From Microcoleus sp. bin48.metabat.b7b8b9.023 (GTDB taxonomy: Bacteria; Cyanobacteriota; Cyanobacteriia; Cyanobacteriales; Microcoleaceae), in assembly GCF_013299185.1 (NCBI RefSeq), contig NZ_JAAFKG010000015.1:1-64000 (forward strand): 64,000 bases of DNA. The letters run 5' to 3'. Under the pieces are notes generated by a model. The model had not been told where the DNA came from. It was given only the letters and a program-made list of their open reading frames with translations, and did not search any database. Shown here piece after piece: positions 9,929-18,311 of this stretch (its first letter is position 1; each line of letters begins with the position of its first letter). A program made the position numbers and the translations under genes.

Positions 9929-12022
9929 CTACTTCGCCGCCGGCAAAGACAACTGAGGCGAAGTCTGAGAATAGCTGCCATTTTCAGGAATAGCTGCTGG
10001 TTTCTCGGAAAGTAAAAACTCGCGAATTAACCTAGCAACTGCTCTTTGAGCTAAGCCGCCGACGACTTGCTGGCCCATATTCTGCACTTCTGGTTTCACC
10101 AACAACTGTGGCAGTAGTTGCAATACTTTCATGCCGTCAAAACCCGGAGTTGATTGCAAAATATCCCAAATCCGCTTGATGTGTTCTAAGTTATTTTGTT
10201 CGGTTTGTGAAACTACAGGTAGGCTTGCTTTGACTCCAAACCATTCGCCGACAACTGCTTTGGCGTTAGCAACAGCATTGCTCGAAAGTGTGTCGAGACT
10301 TTTCACCAATTCAGCAACAATGCGATCGCGAATATAATCTCCTCTTTGCGAAAATAAATACTCTAACGCTTGGTTGAGGATTTTGCTGACATCGTAATCG
10401 TCGCTTTCGCGGGCATTGTTCAGCAAGTTTTCTAAGCGATTCCAGCGGAATTCGCCTTGTTTGAACAATAAATCTTGCAGGGAGGCTCTCAATTCCGGTG
10501 CGGGGTCGCTCAACAGCCGTTTTGCTACGTAAGGATAAGCTTTACTCAGCACTTTGAATTCTGGATCGACATTAATGGCAATCCCTTCTAGCGTAACGAG
10601 CGATCGAATAATCAAAGCATAGTAAGCTGGAACTCGGAAAGGATACTCGTACATCACCGCCGAAAGTTCGTCAGTAATGCTTTTGAAATTGAGTTCCGCA
10701 ACGCTAGCACCCAAAGCATTGTTAAATACCCCAGCCAAAGCCGGAATAATTGGCGTCAAATCGGTGTCTGGCGTTAAAAATTCCAACTTTACGTAATCTC
10801 TGGCCAAACCTTCAAAGTCGCGGTTTACCAAATGCACCACAGCTTCCAACAAGCCGTACCGCTGATAAGGTTTGACTTCGCTCATCATCCCGAAATCGAG
10901 ATAAGCCAACTGACCGTCAGGAGTTGCCAAAAGATTGCCGGGGTGCGGGTCAGCGTGAAAGAAACCGTGTTCTAGAAGCTGTCTGAGAGAGCACTGCACC
11001 CCCACTTCAATTAAGTAAGGAGCGTCGATTCCTTGAGCCTTGACGGCTTCTAAATTAGTGAGTTTGATGCCGGTAATCCACTCCATGGTCAAGACGCGGC
11101 GGCGGGTATATTCCCAGTAGATTTTGGGAACGTAAATATCCTTCAGATTCCCGTAGAGTTCGGCAAAGCGTTCGGCATTTTGTCCTTCGTGGGTGTAGTC
11201 CATTTCTTCGTAAATGCGCTCGCCCAACTCGTCCATAATTCCGGCGAGGTCACTGCGAATTATTTTGAAGTTGTTTTGCGCCCAAACTGCGACGCGCCGC
11301 AGGATGTAAATATCTAAGCCGATGTTTTCGGCTAAACCGGGTCGCTGCACTTTGATGGCGACGGTTTCGCCGGTTTTGAGTTTGCCTTTATAGACTTGTC
11401 CGAGGGATGCTGCTGCGATCGGATCTGCGGTAATTTCGGCGTAAATATCCTTGGGGTGTGCGCCCAATTCTTCTTGTATAAATTGATATGCTACTTCGTT
11501 GGGAAACGCTGGCAATTGGTCTTGCAGCGTGGTTAATTCTTCTAAATATGCTGGCGGTACTAAGTCAGGGCGAGTTGAGAGTGCTTGTCCGATTTTGATG
11601 AAAGCTGGGCCGAGTTGGCTGAGAATTTCTCGCAGGCGGGCGGCGCGGCGCTTTTCGTTGGCTGCGGTGCGGCCTCTCTTTTTGTCCCACCACAAACTGA
11701 AGGCAAAGCTAAAAAATGTCCAAACCACGCTCGACAGCCTTCTCCAGACTTGCAGGGGGCGATTGCGGTACTCGGCTGCGATCGCAACTGGATCGTAGCG
11801 CACAGCTTCTCCGGCCAACTCATAGGCGATATCTTTGGCTGATTTGAGCGGTTGGGGATTTGCTGTAGCTGTGTCTAGTTCTACTTGTACTGCTTGCAGG
11901 GGAACTGTTTTTACCTCTTTGAGATTGTCTGGTGCAGCGTGAGTCCCTGAATTTGAGTAAGTTACTGGGGAGGCTGGCGATACCGTCTTGACATCCATAA
12001 ACTCAGACCTAGTGTGAAGCAT
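9929..12022 (-). CDS. ABC1/UbiB-family atypical kinase
   Basis: A 697-residue AarF/ABC1/UbiB protein. The family signature KIGQ is at 143-146, the alanine-rich nucleotide loop is AAASLGQVYKG (about 203-213), the ATP lysine is K224 (VAIKVQRPG), the catalytic segment is HADPHPGN (356-363), and DFG is at 376-378. The members of this family bind ATP and support prenyl-lipid and quinone metabolism; cyanobacterial copies are thought to act at thylakoid or plasma membranes in quinone or tocopherol homeostasis, which is inference here. The first about 60 residues are Pro/Thr-rich and poorly conserved; Met9 is an alternative start. The 3' end abuts the hairpin array. Confidence 0.9.
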   Translation of the reverse strand: MLHTRSEFMDVKTVSPASPVTYSNSGTHAAPDNLKEVKTVPLQAVQVELDTATANPQPLKSAKDIAYELAGEAVRYDPVAIAAEYRNRPLQVWRRLSSVVWTFFSFAFSLWWDKKRGRTAANEKRRAARLREILSQLGPAFIKIGQALSTRPDLVPPAYLEELTTLQDQLPAFPNEVAYQFIQEELGAHPKDIYAEITADPIAAASLGQVYKGKLKTGETVAIKVQRPGLAENIGLDIYILRRVAVWAQNNFKIIRSDLAGIMDELGERIYEEMDYTHEGQNAERFAELYGNLKDIYVPKIYWEYTRRRVLTMEWITGIKLTNLEAVKAQGIDAPYLIEVGVQCSLRQLLEHGFFHADPHPGNLLATPDGQLAYLDFGMMSEVKPYQRYGLLEAVVHLVNRDFEGLARDYVKLEFLTPDTDLTPIIPALAGVFNNALGASVAELNFKSITDELSAVMYEYPFRVPAYYALIIRSLVTLEGIAINVDPEFKVLSKAYPYVAKRLLSDPAPELRASLQDLLFKQGEFRWNRLENLLNNARESDDYDVSKILNQALEYLFSQRGDYIRDRIVAELVKSLDTLSSNAVANAKAVVGEWFGVKASLPVVSQTEQNNLEHIKRIWDILQSTPGFDGMKVLQLLPQLLVKPEVQNMGQQVVGGLAQRAVARLIREFLLSEKPAAIPENGSYSQTSPQLSLPAAK

Positions 12023-12109
12023 TGTAAAGACATTGTAACAATTTGTGGCCTTCTCGCCACTATTGTGAGATAGAGAAAACCGAATTGGTTAGTCAGTTGG
12101 CAGTTGGTT

Positions 12110-12168
12110 CGTAGTGCGGACTTCAGTCCGCAGAATTAGAGCGGACTGAAGTCCGCACTACGAACCTT
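12110..12168. repeat. hairpin repeat, CGTAGTGCGGACTTCAGTCC family
   Basis: GTAGTGCGGACTTCAGTCCG is followed by its inverted copy CGGACTGAAGTCCGCACTAC. This is the single-copy relative of the arrays at 43.2 kb and 55.6 kb. It sits in the gap upstream of the ABC1 kinase gene and downstream of the Cys-rich gene. Confidence 0.75.
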
Positions 12169-12307
12169 AGTCATTGGTCATTGGTCGAAGACTTATGGGC
12201 TAGGACTAAAGAAACCGGGTTTTTTAGTGGAATATCTGGCGAAAAACCCCATTTCTTGCCACCCTCTCCCCCTCTCCCCCTCTCCCATTCTCCCCCTCTC
12301 CCCCTCT

Positions 12308-12730
12308 TCACTCTCCACCGGTTCTGAGGAGTCGATCGCGAATGCTTGAAAGTTGCGATTTGGTGCTGACGGGCGATCGAGGTTGGGGCATTTCGGTATC
12401 GGGCCAGTTGGGTAAGTCGTAACAAGGACAGCACTCTGGTGGCATTCCGGTTTGTTGGAACACTACGGGCATGGCACAGCGCGCGCAGGGACTGATTTCC
12501 CATGCTGGTGTCAGCAGTTCGGCAATTGTTTCGTTGGTGCCTTGCAGGTGACAGTCTCCGCTGTCGGGGGAGATGATTTTTTGCCAGCATTCTTCAAATT
12601 CGCTGCTGTAGCGATCGCCCGCAATTACCGATTTTGGTAGCAGCGCTTCGGAACCGTTGCGAATAAATACTTTTTTGCCTAACTGAAACCAGTAAGCAAT
12701 ATATTTTCTGACTTCACTTTCTGATGCCAT
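12308..12730 (-). CDS. conserved cyanobacterial hypothetical protein, Cys-rich
   Basis: A 140-residue soluble protein. The middle holds CARCAMPV and, about 20 residues later, CCPCYDLP, giving paired cysteines that could bind zinc or an Fe-S cluster. The N-terminus (ESEVRKYIAYWFQLGKKVFI) is helical. I do not recognise a characterised family; the spacing and codon use look like a genuine gene, and similar Cys patterns occur in small cyanobacterial proteins of unknown function. It is transcribed towards the ABC1 kinase gene with a hairpin repeat and a pyrimidine-rich stretch in between. Confidence 0.6.
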   Translation of the reverse strand: MASESEVRKYIAYWFQLGKKVFIRNGSEALLPKSVIAGDRYSSEFEECWQKIISPDSGDCHLQGTNETIAELLTPAWEISPCARCAMPVVFQQTGMPPECCPCYDLPNWPDTEMPQPRSPVSTKSQLSSIRDRLLRTGGE

Positions 12731-13009
12731 AGCTTTTACTCAATCCTGCAATTCATTGGTAATTTTAGACTTTAAACTTTAAATTCGATCTCTATCTCAA
12801 GAGACATTTGATATTTGACATTCTTTCAAAAGCCGACTATTTTCGGTGTCAAATTTTTGTGCTGGTTGCTGGGCGCGAGTATTTTTTTGGAGTGATTGAT
12901 GTGATTTTTGAGTTTTCGAGCTTAATTGTAATTATAGCTGATTTTTAGTTGAAATTGTCTGCGGGCAAACGGAGCTTTTTGCTCGAAAAGTCGATCGCGC
13001 TTCCGTCTG

Positions 13010-13558
13010 TTAATTCTTGGCGGGGGGTAGCGGCGTACCCAAAGCCGACAGGTTCAAGGCGTAACCTCCGGTGGCGAGATAAACAGTATCGGCGATCGCC
13101 CCGATGTGACGGACGAGAGTGCCGAGGCGATCGCGAAACAGCCGCCCCGCCGGATAAGCAGGCACAACACCCCATCCTGTTTCCTCTCCTACAAAAACTA
13201 CATCCGCCGCAGTTGACTTCAAACTCGCTAGCAAATCTTGCTGTGCAGCAGTCCAAAGTGTGGCTTCTTGTTCTAAAAGATTCGCCGTCCAAGTTCCGAG
13301 GGAATCAATTAACAAGCAATCCGAGGGTTTACCAGTGCGGATAACTGTCGGTAAGTCGATCGGCACTTCTAGGGTTTTCCAATGAACCGGGCGGCGATTT
13401 CGGTGTTGTTCGAGGCGGCCGAGCCACTCCAAATCTGTTTCATTAACCATGCCAGTAGCCACATAGATTACTTGTTTTCCCGAAGCCGCGGCCAGAGTTT
13501 CGGCCCATTCACTTTTACCACTTCGAGCCGGCCCAGTTACTAAGATTATTTTAGTCAT
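13010..13558 (-). CDS. cobU: adenosylcobinamide kinase / guanylyltransferase
   Basis: CobU phosphorylates adenosylcobinamide and transfers GMP to it in the nucleotide-loop assembly step of cobalamin synthesis. The P-loop is GPARSGKS (residues 9-16), followed by EWAETLAA; LEQHRNRRP supplies the histidine expected to carry GMP. LLIDSLGTWTANLL and VFVGEETGWGVVPAYPAGRLFRDRLG are family hallmarks. Length (182) is normal. No other cobalamin gene is adjacent. Its start codon directly abuts a long heptanucleotide repeat, so the leader of the mRNA consists almost entirely of CCAATAA/CCAGTAA units. Confidence 0.93.
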   Translation of the reverse strand: MTKIILVTGPARSGKSEWAETLAAASGKQVIYVATGMVNETDLEWLGRLEQHRNRRPVHWKTLEVPIDLPTVIRTGKPSDCLLIDSLGTWTANLLEQEATLWTAAQQDLLASLKSTAADVVFVGEETGWGVVPAYPAGRLFRDRLGTLVRHIGAIADTVYLATGGYALNLSALGTPLPPAKN

Positions 13559-13760
13559 TGGTTATTGGTTATTTGTTATTGGTTATTTGTTATTTGCGGT
13601 TCCCTGAGCGTAGTCGAAGGGTCGAAGGGTTATTGGTTACTGGTTACTGGTTATTGGTTACTGGTTACTGGTTACTGGTTACTGGTTACTGGTTACTGGT
13701 TATTGGTTATTGGTTACTGGTTATTGGTTGCTGGTTATTGGTTGCTGGTTATTTGTTTGA
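13556..13760. repeat. heptanucleotide STRR, TTGGTTA/CTGGTTA units
   Basis: About 25 imperfect 7-bp units (TTATTGG, TTACTGG) run from the cobU start codon to about 13760. They are interrupted at about 13596-13625 by a GCGGTTCCCTGAGCG / TAGTCGAAGGG insert. Short tandemly repeated repetitive sequences of this kind are typical of filamentous cyanobacteria. Confidence 0.9.
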
Positions 13761-13905
13761 TTACCAATGATTTTTAGGCGATAATAGCATTGATAGGACA
13801 ATATCAGAATAACTACATCAAATTTCCCAACATAGCCGTTTTCCAGCAAGTGAGTTACGCCCTTACCAATTTGCAGAGAGAAGAAAAGAAGCAAAAAATA
13901 GAGAC

Positions 13906-13972
13906 TATCCCCAATGCCCAATGCCCTGCGCGAGCCTTCTTCCCAATGCCCAATGCCCAATGCCCAATGCCC
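13906..13972. repeat. CCCAATG heptamer repeat at the GT2 start
   Basis: CCCAATG/CCAATGC units, partly interrupted by TGCGCGAGCCTTCTT, end exactly at the proposed ATG of the glycosyltransferase. The last ATG of the repeat is the start codon. Confidence 0.75.
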
Positions 13973-14935
13973 AAACCTCAGATATCAGCCATAATTTGCA
14001 CTCACAATCGCGCCAGCTATTTAGCTGGGGCGATCGACAGCTTGCTGGTACAGGATTTTCCCGATAACTTTGAAGTAGTAGTAGTGGATAACGGTTCTAA
14101 CGATTATGCCAGCCCCGAAAGTTCCACTTCGCGCACTCGCGAGGTGGTAGAAGCAAGACTCTCCGACTGCCGCCTCAAGTATGTCTGGGAACCCACAATC
14201 GGTTTATCAGTAGCGCGAAACACCGGCGCCAAGGAAGCTAGCAGCGAAATATTAGCTTATCTCGACGACGACGCTATTGCTGAGCCGAATTGGCTCAGGG
14301 TGCTGCACGCCGCCTATCAAAGCAATCAAAAACTAGCCGTAGCCGGCGGCAAAGTTAACTTGCTGTGGCCTTGTGGAGTCTGTGCACCAAAATGGCTATC
14401 GCCCGGATTGGCCCAAAACTTGGGAGTTTATGATTTAGGGGATACTTGCCAGTACGTAACTGCTGCCGGTTTGACTCCCAGGGGTGTAAACTACTCGATC
14501 CGGCGGGCTTTTCTCGAACAAATTGGTGGCTTCGATGTCAAACTCGGTAGAGTCGGCAAAAAGTTGTTGTCAAATGAAGAATTGCGCGCGACAGAATTAG
14601 CATTAGAGTTAGGCTGGCAAGTGGTTTATCTGCCCGAGGCCCTGGTTCTGCACAATGTGGCTGTAGAAAGGCTCAAGCAAGCTTGGTTTCTCGATCGGGG
14701 TTGGTGGCAAGGCATCAGCGAGTGTTATCGGGAACAATTGTCCGATCGAGCAGGTATTGCTCAGCTTGGACGGGGCGGTGAAAGAATACTGAGGGGAGTA
14801 TACAAGTCTTTTAAATACATTAGAGATCCGGGACTGCGCTTTGAAAATTTCGTTTTTGCTTGGGGTCAAATTGGTTATTTAAGTGCAGCCCTTCGGGGCC
14901 TGATTTTTACACCGAAATCGACCAGCAGGCATTAG
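13967..14935 (+). CDS. glycosyltransferase family 2
   Basis: A GT-A fold transferase of about 322 residues. ISAIICTHNRASYLAGAIDS is the nucleotide-sugar binding start, VVVDNGSND follows, and AYLDDDAIAEPNWL is the DxD metal site. NYSIRRAFLEQIGGFD and the acidic NEELRATELAL match the acceptor half of GT2 enzymes. The reading frame is open 59 codons further upstream, but that part translates CCCAATG heptamers; MPKPQISAI is therefore preferred as the start. It precedes a second GT2 gene on the same strand by 100 bases, suggesting a shared role in surface glycan or glycolipid assembly. Substrate unknown. Confidence 0.88.
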   Translation: MPKPQISAIICTHNRASYLAGAIDSLLVQDFPDNFEVVVVDNGSNDYASPESSTSRTREVVEARLSDCRLKYVWEPTIGLSVARNTGAKEASSEILAYLDDDAIAEPNWLRVLHAAYQSNQKLAVAGGKVNLLWPCGVCAPKWLSPGLAQNLGVYDLGDTCQYVTAAGLTPRGVNYSIRRAFLEQIGGFDVKLGRVGKKLLSNEELRATELALELGWQVVYLPEALVLHNVAVERLKQAWFLDRGWWQGISECYREQLSDRAGIAQLGRGGERILRGVYKSFKYIRDPGLRFENFVFAWGQIGYLSAALRGLIFTPKSTSRH

Positions 14936-15036
14936 GCTAGAGGCAATATCCCTCGCTGTTAAAGTCGTCGGCGCTACCATGCCGATCGCACTTCATCCAC
15001 AATAACTCGACCGCATTCAGGTTCAAGCACTCGATT

Positions 15037-16014
15037 ATGACATCTAGTTCATCCAAGATTCCGGTTTCAGTTCTCATTCCGGCAAAAGACGAAGAACTTA
15101 ATCTACCTGCGTGTCTGGCCAGCATTGCCAGGGCAGATGAAGTTTTTCTGGTGGATTCCCAAAGTAGCGATCGCACGGTAGAAATTGCCATCAGTAGCGG
15201 TGCCAAAGTCGTGCAATTCTATTTTGACAACCGCTGGCCGAAAAAGAAAAATTGGTCTTTGGACAACCTGCCCTTTCGCAACGAATGGGTTTTAATTGTC
15301 GATTGCGACGAGCGCATCCCCCCGGAACTTTGGGACGAAATCGCGCGGGCGATCGCCGATCCGAATTTTGACGGCTACTACCTCAACCGCAAAGTCTTCT
15401 TTTTAGGTCAATGGCTGCGTTACGGCGGCCGATATCCCGACTGGAATTTGCGTTTGTTCAAGCATCAAAAAGGCCGCTACGAAAATCTCGGCACCGAATC
15501 CGTCCCCAATACAGGTGACAACGAAGTACACGAACACGTCATTTTAGCAGGTCAAGTCGGCTACTTAAAACACGACATGATCCACGAAGATTACCGCGAT
15601 TTATTTCACTGGATAGAACGGCACAACCGCTATTCAAATTGGGAAGCCCGCGTTTATTACAATATTATTGAAGGCCGCGACGACAGCGGCACTATTGGCG
15701 CCAACTTATTTGGAGATGCAGTACAGCGGAAGCGATTTCTCAAAAAAGTTTGGGTGCGGCTGCCTTTTAAACCACTACTCAGATTTATTTTATTTTACTT
15801 CATTCAGCTCGGCTTTTTGGATGGAAAAGCTGGCTATATTTATGCAAGATTATTGAGTCAGTACGAGTATCAAATTAATGCTAAACTTTACGAATTGCGC
15901 TGCTGCGGCGGTCAGTTAAATGTGGCAGAACCTGAGCCTACTTTGTCACCGCCAGAGAGTGATTCGGCGGTTAAAACCGCAGCTACACAAACGAAGTCTG
16001 CCTCCGCAGACTAA
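15037..16014 (+). CDS. glycosyltransferase family 2, WaaE/KdtX-like
   Basis: A 325-residue GT2 enzyme similar in layout to beta-1,4-glucosyltransferases of lipopolysaccharide core synthesis. The start VSVLIPAKDEELNLPACL, the nucleotide-binding VDSQSSDRT, the DxD motif IVDCDERIPPE and the acceptor region YGGRYPDWNLRLFKH are all present. The HE-rich stretch NEVHEHVIL is typical. The last about 16 residues (AVKTAATQTKSASAD) are not family sequence: they translate a copy of the dispersed CCGCGGTTT / TTTGTATAG repeat that continues as an array downstream. It probably works with the preceding GT2 and the nearby WcaF-like acetyltransferase. Donor and acceptor are unknown. Confidence 0.88.
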   Translation: MTSSSSKIPVSVLIPAKDEELNLPACLASIARADEVFLVDSQSSDRTVEIAISSGAKVVQFYFDNRWPKKKNWSLDNLPFRNEWVLIVDCDERIPPELWDEIARAIADPNFDGYYLNRKVFFLGQWLRYGGRYPDWNLRLFKHQKGRYENLGTESVPNTGDNEVHEHVILAGQVGYLKHDMIHEDYRDLFHWIERHNRYSNWEARVYYNIIEGRDDSGTIGANLFGDAVQRKRFLKKVWVRLPFKPLLRFILFYFIQLGFLDGKAGYIYARLLSQYEYQINAKLYELRCCGGQLNVAEPEPTLSPPESDSAVKTAATQTKSASAD

Positions 16015-16048
16015 GAAATAAACGGGATATTTAAGCCGAATTTTGTAT

Positions 16049-16392
16049 CAGTCCGCGGAGGCGGACATTGTTTGTATAGCCGCGGTTTCCAACCGCCGGG
16101 TTTCTTCGTCCGCGGAGGCGGACATTGTTTGTATAGCCGCGGTTTCCAACCGCCGGGTTTCTTCGTCCGCGGAGGCGGACATTGTTTGACAAGCCGCGGT
16201 TTCCAACCGCCGGGTTTCTTCGTCCGCGGAGGCGGACATTGTTTGACAAGCCGCGGTTTCCAACCGCCGGGTTTCTTCGTCCGCGGAGGCGGACATTGTT
16301 TGTATAGCCGCGGTTTCCAACCGCCGGGTTTCTTCGTTTGACAAGCCGCGGTTTCCAACCGCCGGGTTTCTTCGTTTGTATCAATGCTATTT
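16049..16392. repeat. 57-bp tandem repeat array
   Basis: Units of 57 bp (GTCCGCGGAGGCGGACATTG, then TTTGTATAGCCGCGGTTTCC, then AACCGCCGGGTTTCTTC) repeat about five times, with shortened copies at the right end. Each unit contains two small hairpins (TCCGCGGAGGCGGA and GCGGTTTCCAACCGC). A related copy forms the 3' end of the preceding gene, and single copies lie at 22.92 kb and 41.65 kb. Open frames on both strands here are repeat translations. Confidence 0.9.
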
Positions 16393-16475
16393 CAACGGCC
16401 GGGTTTCTGCACAAAAGAAGTACAATAATTATGACAAAATAAGAATTATTCAATTAATCGATCGCCATTATCCCA

Positions 16476-16589
16476 ATGACTACCATTACCCAATCAGAAA
16501 TTGAACAATATCGCTCCCAATTACAAGAATATCCCGATGCTCTAAAAGCCCTTGATGTACTTCAAGAGTTGGGTTGGGCGGGTTTTTGA
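16476..16589 (+). pseudogene. short 37-residue ORF, probable gene remnant
   Basis: MTTITQSEIEQYRSQLQEY continues as PDALKALDVLQELGWAGF and stops. The first 30 residues have normal protein composition and resemble the N-terminus of small cyanobacterial proteins. The end coincides with a GGGCGGGTTT / AACCCGCCC repeat, so the gene was probably cut by repeat insertion. This is inference; no family is recognised. Confidence 0.35.
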
Positions 16590-16699
16590 GATTGTTTGTT
16601 TTGGCGCAATTATGGTTGGTGAACCCGCCCCTACAGGATGTATGAAAGATTTCGGAAAAAACCCGGTTTCTTAGATTGCCCTGTCAATTCCACCCATAC

Positions 16700-17107
16700 T
16701 CACCATATTGTCTGAATAATAGTTAACGCTTGAATTTTCGCGTCGCGGGTGACTAACGGAAGACTCAAAGATAAAGCAGTGGCGGCAATAATCCTGTCTG
16801 GCATATCAGGAACCGTTGCCCTGTCAATTTGTTGAATAGTTGCCGAGATATTGCGATCCAAAGGTGCTAGCAAAATCCCCACATTTGGATCGTCCGCAGC
16901 ATTTAAAACTCGTGTCAGCACCTCGCCTGCCAAACGCCCTCGCTCAATTAAGTAAGAAATTTCTACTATTGTAATTGCCGAAAAGTAGATCGAATTTCCC
17001 TCATTAACCGCTTCTTCTAATGCCGTTAATGCTGCTGGCGACAATCTCGGCAGTTCAAAAATGTACCAAATTAGGGTATGGGTATCTGCTACGACTGAGG
17101 GTATCAA
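16700..17107 (-). CDS. PIN-domain toxin, VapC-like
   Basis: A PIN-fold ribonuclease toxin. VVADTHTLIWYI gives the first acidic residue, VEISYLIERGRL the second region, and PDMPDRIIAATALSLSLPLVTRD the last acidic cluster; the set is complete. The chosen start is TTG at 17107, which overlaps the antitoxin stop as TTGA, a coupling arrangement equivalent to ATGA; an ATG nine codons upstream would overlap by 31 bases. Such toxins cleave tRNA or rRNA when the antitoxin is lost. Confidence 0.85.
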   Translation of the reverse strand: MIPSVVADTHTLIWYIFELPRLSPAALTALEEAVNEGNSIYFSAITIVEISYLIERGRLAGEVLTRVLNAADDPNVGILLAPLDRNISATIQQIDRATVPDMPDRIIAATALSLSLPLVTRDAKIQALTIIQTIW

Positions 17108-17328
17108 ACAATCTCCCTGGGAAAATTTCCCCACATTTCTTTTCGGGCTTGGGCGATGTCTTCTTCGGTAATATCTACTTTTAAGTCAGCACACAATCCT
17201 TTGACACTCTTTAGCGGTCGTTTAGCCATAGTTTTTTGTTGAAGAAATTCAGCAAAATCTAAAACTTCTTGCTGTCTCTCTGGGGGCAATCCGCGCAACT
17301 TATCTAAAACTGCTTGCTCTAAATTCAT
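17104..17328 (-). CDS. DUF2281-type antitoxin, VapB-like
   Basis: A 74-residue antitoxin. LRGLPPERQQEVLDFAEFLQ is the DUF2281 signature; the C-terminal half (ITEEDIAQARKEMWGNFP) is the toxin-binding tail often found next to PIN proteins. It is upstream of and overlapping the PIN gene, forming a two-gene operon. Confidence 0.85.
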   Translation of the reverse strand: MNLEQAVLDKLRGLPPERQQEVLDFAEFLQQKTMAKRPLKSVKGLCADLKVDITEEDIAQARKEMWGNFPREIV

Positions 17329-17472
17329 TGTTTTTTTTCCTCCGTTTCTACTTTAGTTGACATAGATTTGATTTTAGTCTGTTCTATTTTGATTGTATAC
17401 CTATCTTTTATACTTTGGATCTTAACCGCAGATGTCGGCGGATAAACGCTGATGAACGCAGAGGTCGAGACA

Positions 17473-18267
17473 TCATTTGATTAGTTCTTCGAGGGATGGA
17501 AACAGGAGTTTTTCGGCGCTGACTCTTTCGCAGTCGCAAGGTTCTTGAATTGCGGAGATTGCCGATACTTTTCCCAGCAGCAATTGGATACTTTCAATCA
17601 GCAATGGTAGAGTTAATAAAATTATTGATACCGATACTAGCAAGCTAATTAAGCCGTCCGCCCAATTCCAGTGCAGCCACGCTACGGCGATCGCAGCTAA
17701 AATTACTCCAACCGACGAAAATATGTCGGCGACTGCGTGCAGAAAGGCGCTTTTGAGGTTCAAGTCGCCGTGACAGCAGGAATGCAAGCAACAAGCATTG
17801 ATCGAGTTGACGCTTAAACCGACAATGGCGGTAATTAACATCGGGAGTCCTTCTACTTCCGGGGTTGGGGACTGCAAGCGGGCGATCGACTCTGCCGCTA
17901 TCCACAGGGCGATCGCCACTAAACTGATACTATTAACTAAAGCAGCAATAATTTCTCCCCGTGCAGGAATTGCCGATCGGGTGATCGCACAATCTACAGC
18001 TTTACTTCTTTGTCGCGACGAATACCAAGTAGCTGTCAAAGTTATTGCTAAAGCTGCTACATCTGACAAAACGTGACCCGCATCTGCCAATAGGGATAAA
18101 CTGTGAGAATTGATGGCGGCGATTAACTCTGCTACAAAAAAGCTGCTAAGCAGTATTAAAGCTGTTTGTAAAAGTCGCACTTTCGGAATGCTGGGATTTG
18201 GATTTTGGCTGTGTGCGAGATCCTTCGTGTTTTCAGAGTTAAAATTGTCCCTAACTGGAGATGTCAT
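17473..18267 (-). CDS. CDF-family metal cation transporter, short C-terminus
   Basis: A cation diffusion facilitator that would export zinc or a similar divalent metal in exchange for protons. Six membrane segments are visible. The metal-site helices are present: HSLSLLADAGHVLSD in TM2 and HAVADIFSSVGV in TM5, each with HxxxD, a zinc-type pattern. A CCLHSCCHGD loop between TM4 and TM5 may bind metal. The usual cytoplasmic ferredoxin-like domain of about 80 residues is missing; the protein ends about 35 residues after TM6 with PCDCERVSAEKLL. The start at 18267 has AAGGA seven bases upstream; a TTG at 18300 is open but weaker. Confidence 0.85.
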   Translation of the reverse strand: MTSPVRDNFNSENTKDLAHSQNPNPSIPKVRLLQTALILLSSFFVAELIAAINSHSLSLLADAGHVLSDVAALAITLTATWYSSRQRSKAVDCAITRSAIPARGEIIAALVNSISLVAIALWIAAESIARLQSPTPEVEGLPMLITAIVGLSVNSINACCLHSCCHGDLNLKSAFLHAVADIFSSVGVILAAIAVAWLHWNWADGLISLLVSVSIILLTLPLLIESIQLLLGKVSAISAIQEPCDCERVSAEKLLFPSLEELIK

Positions 18268-18311
18268 GCAGCAGTCCTTAAAGTTAAACTCGATTTTCAA
18301 TTAAATATTAG

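Noticed and set aside
16011-16453. Frames of 89-140 residues on both strands with GFQPPGFF / KKPGGWKP repeats
   Set aside because: They are six-frame images of the 57-bp repeat array.
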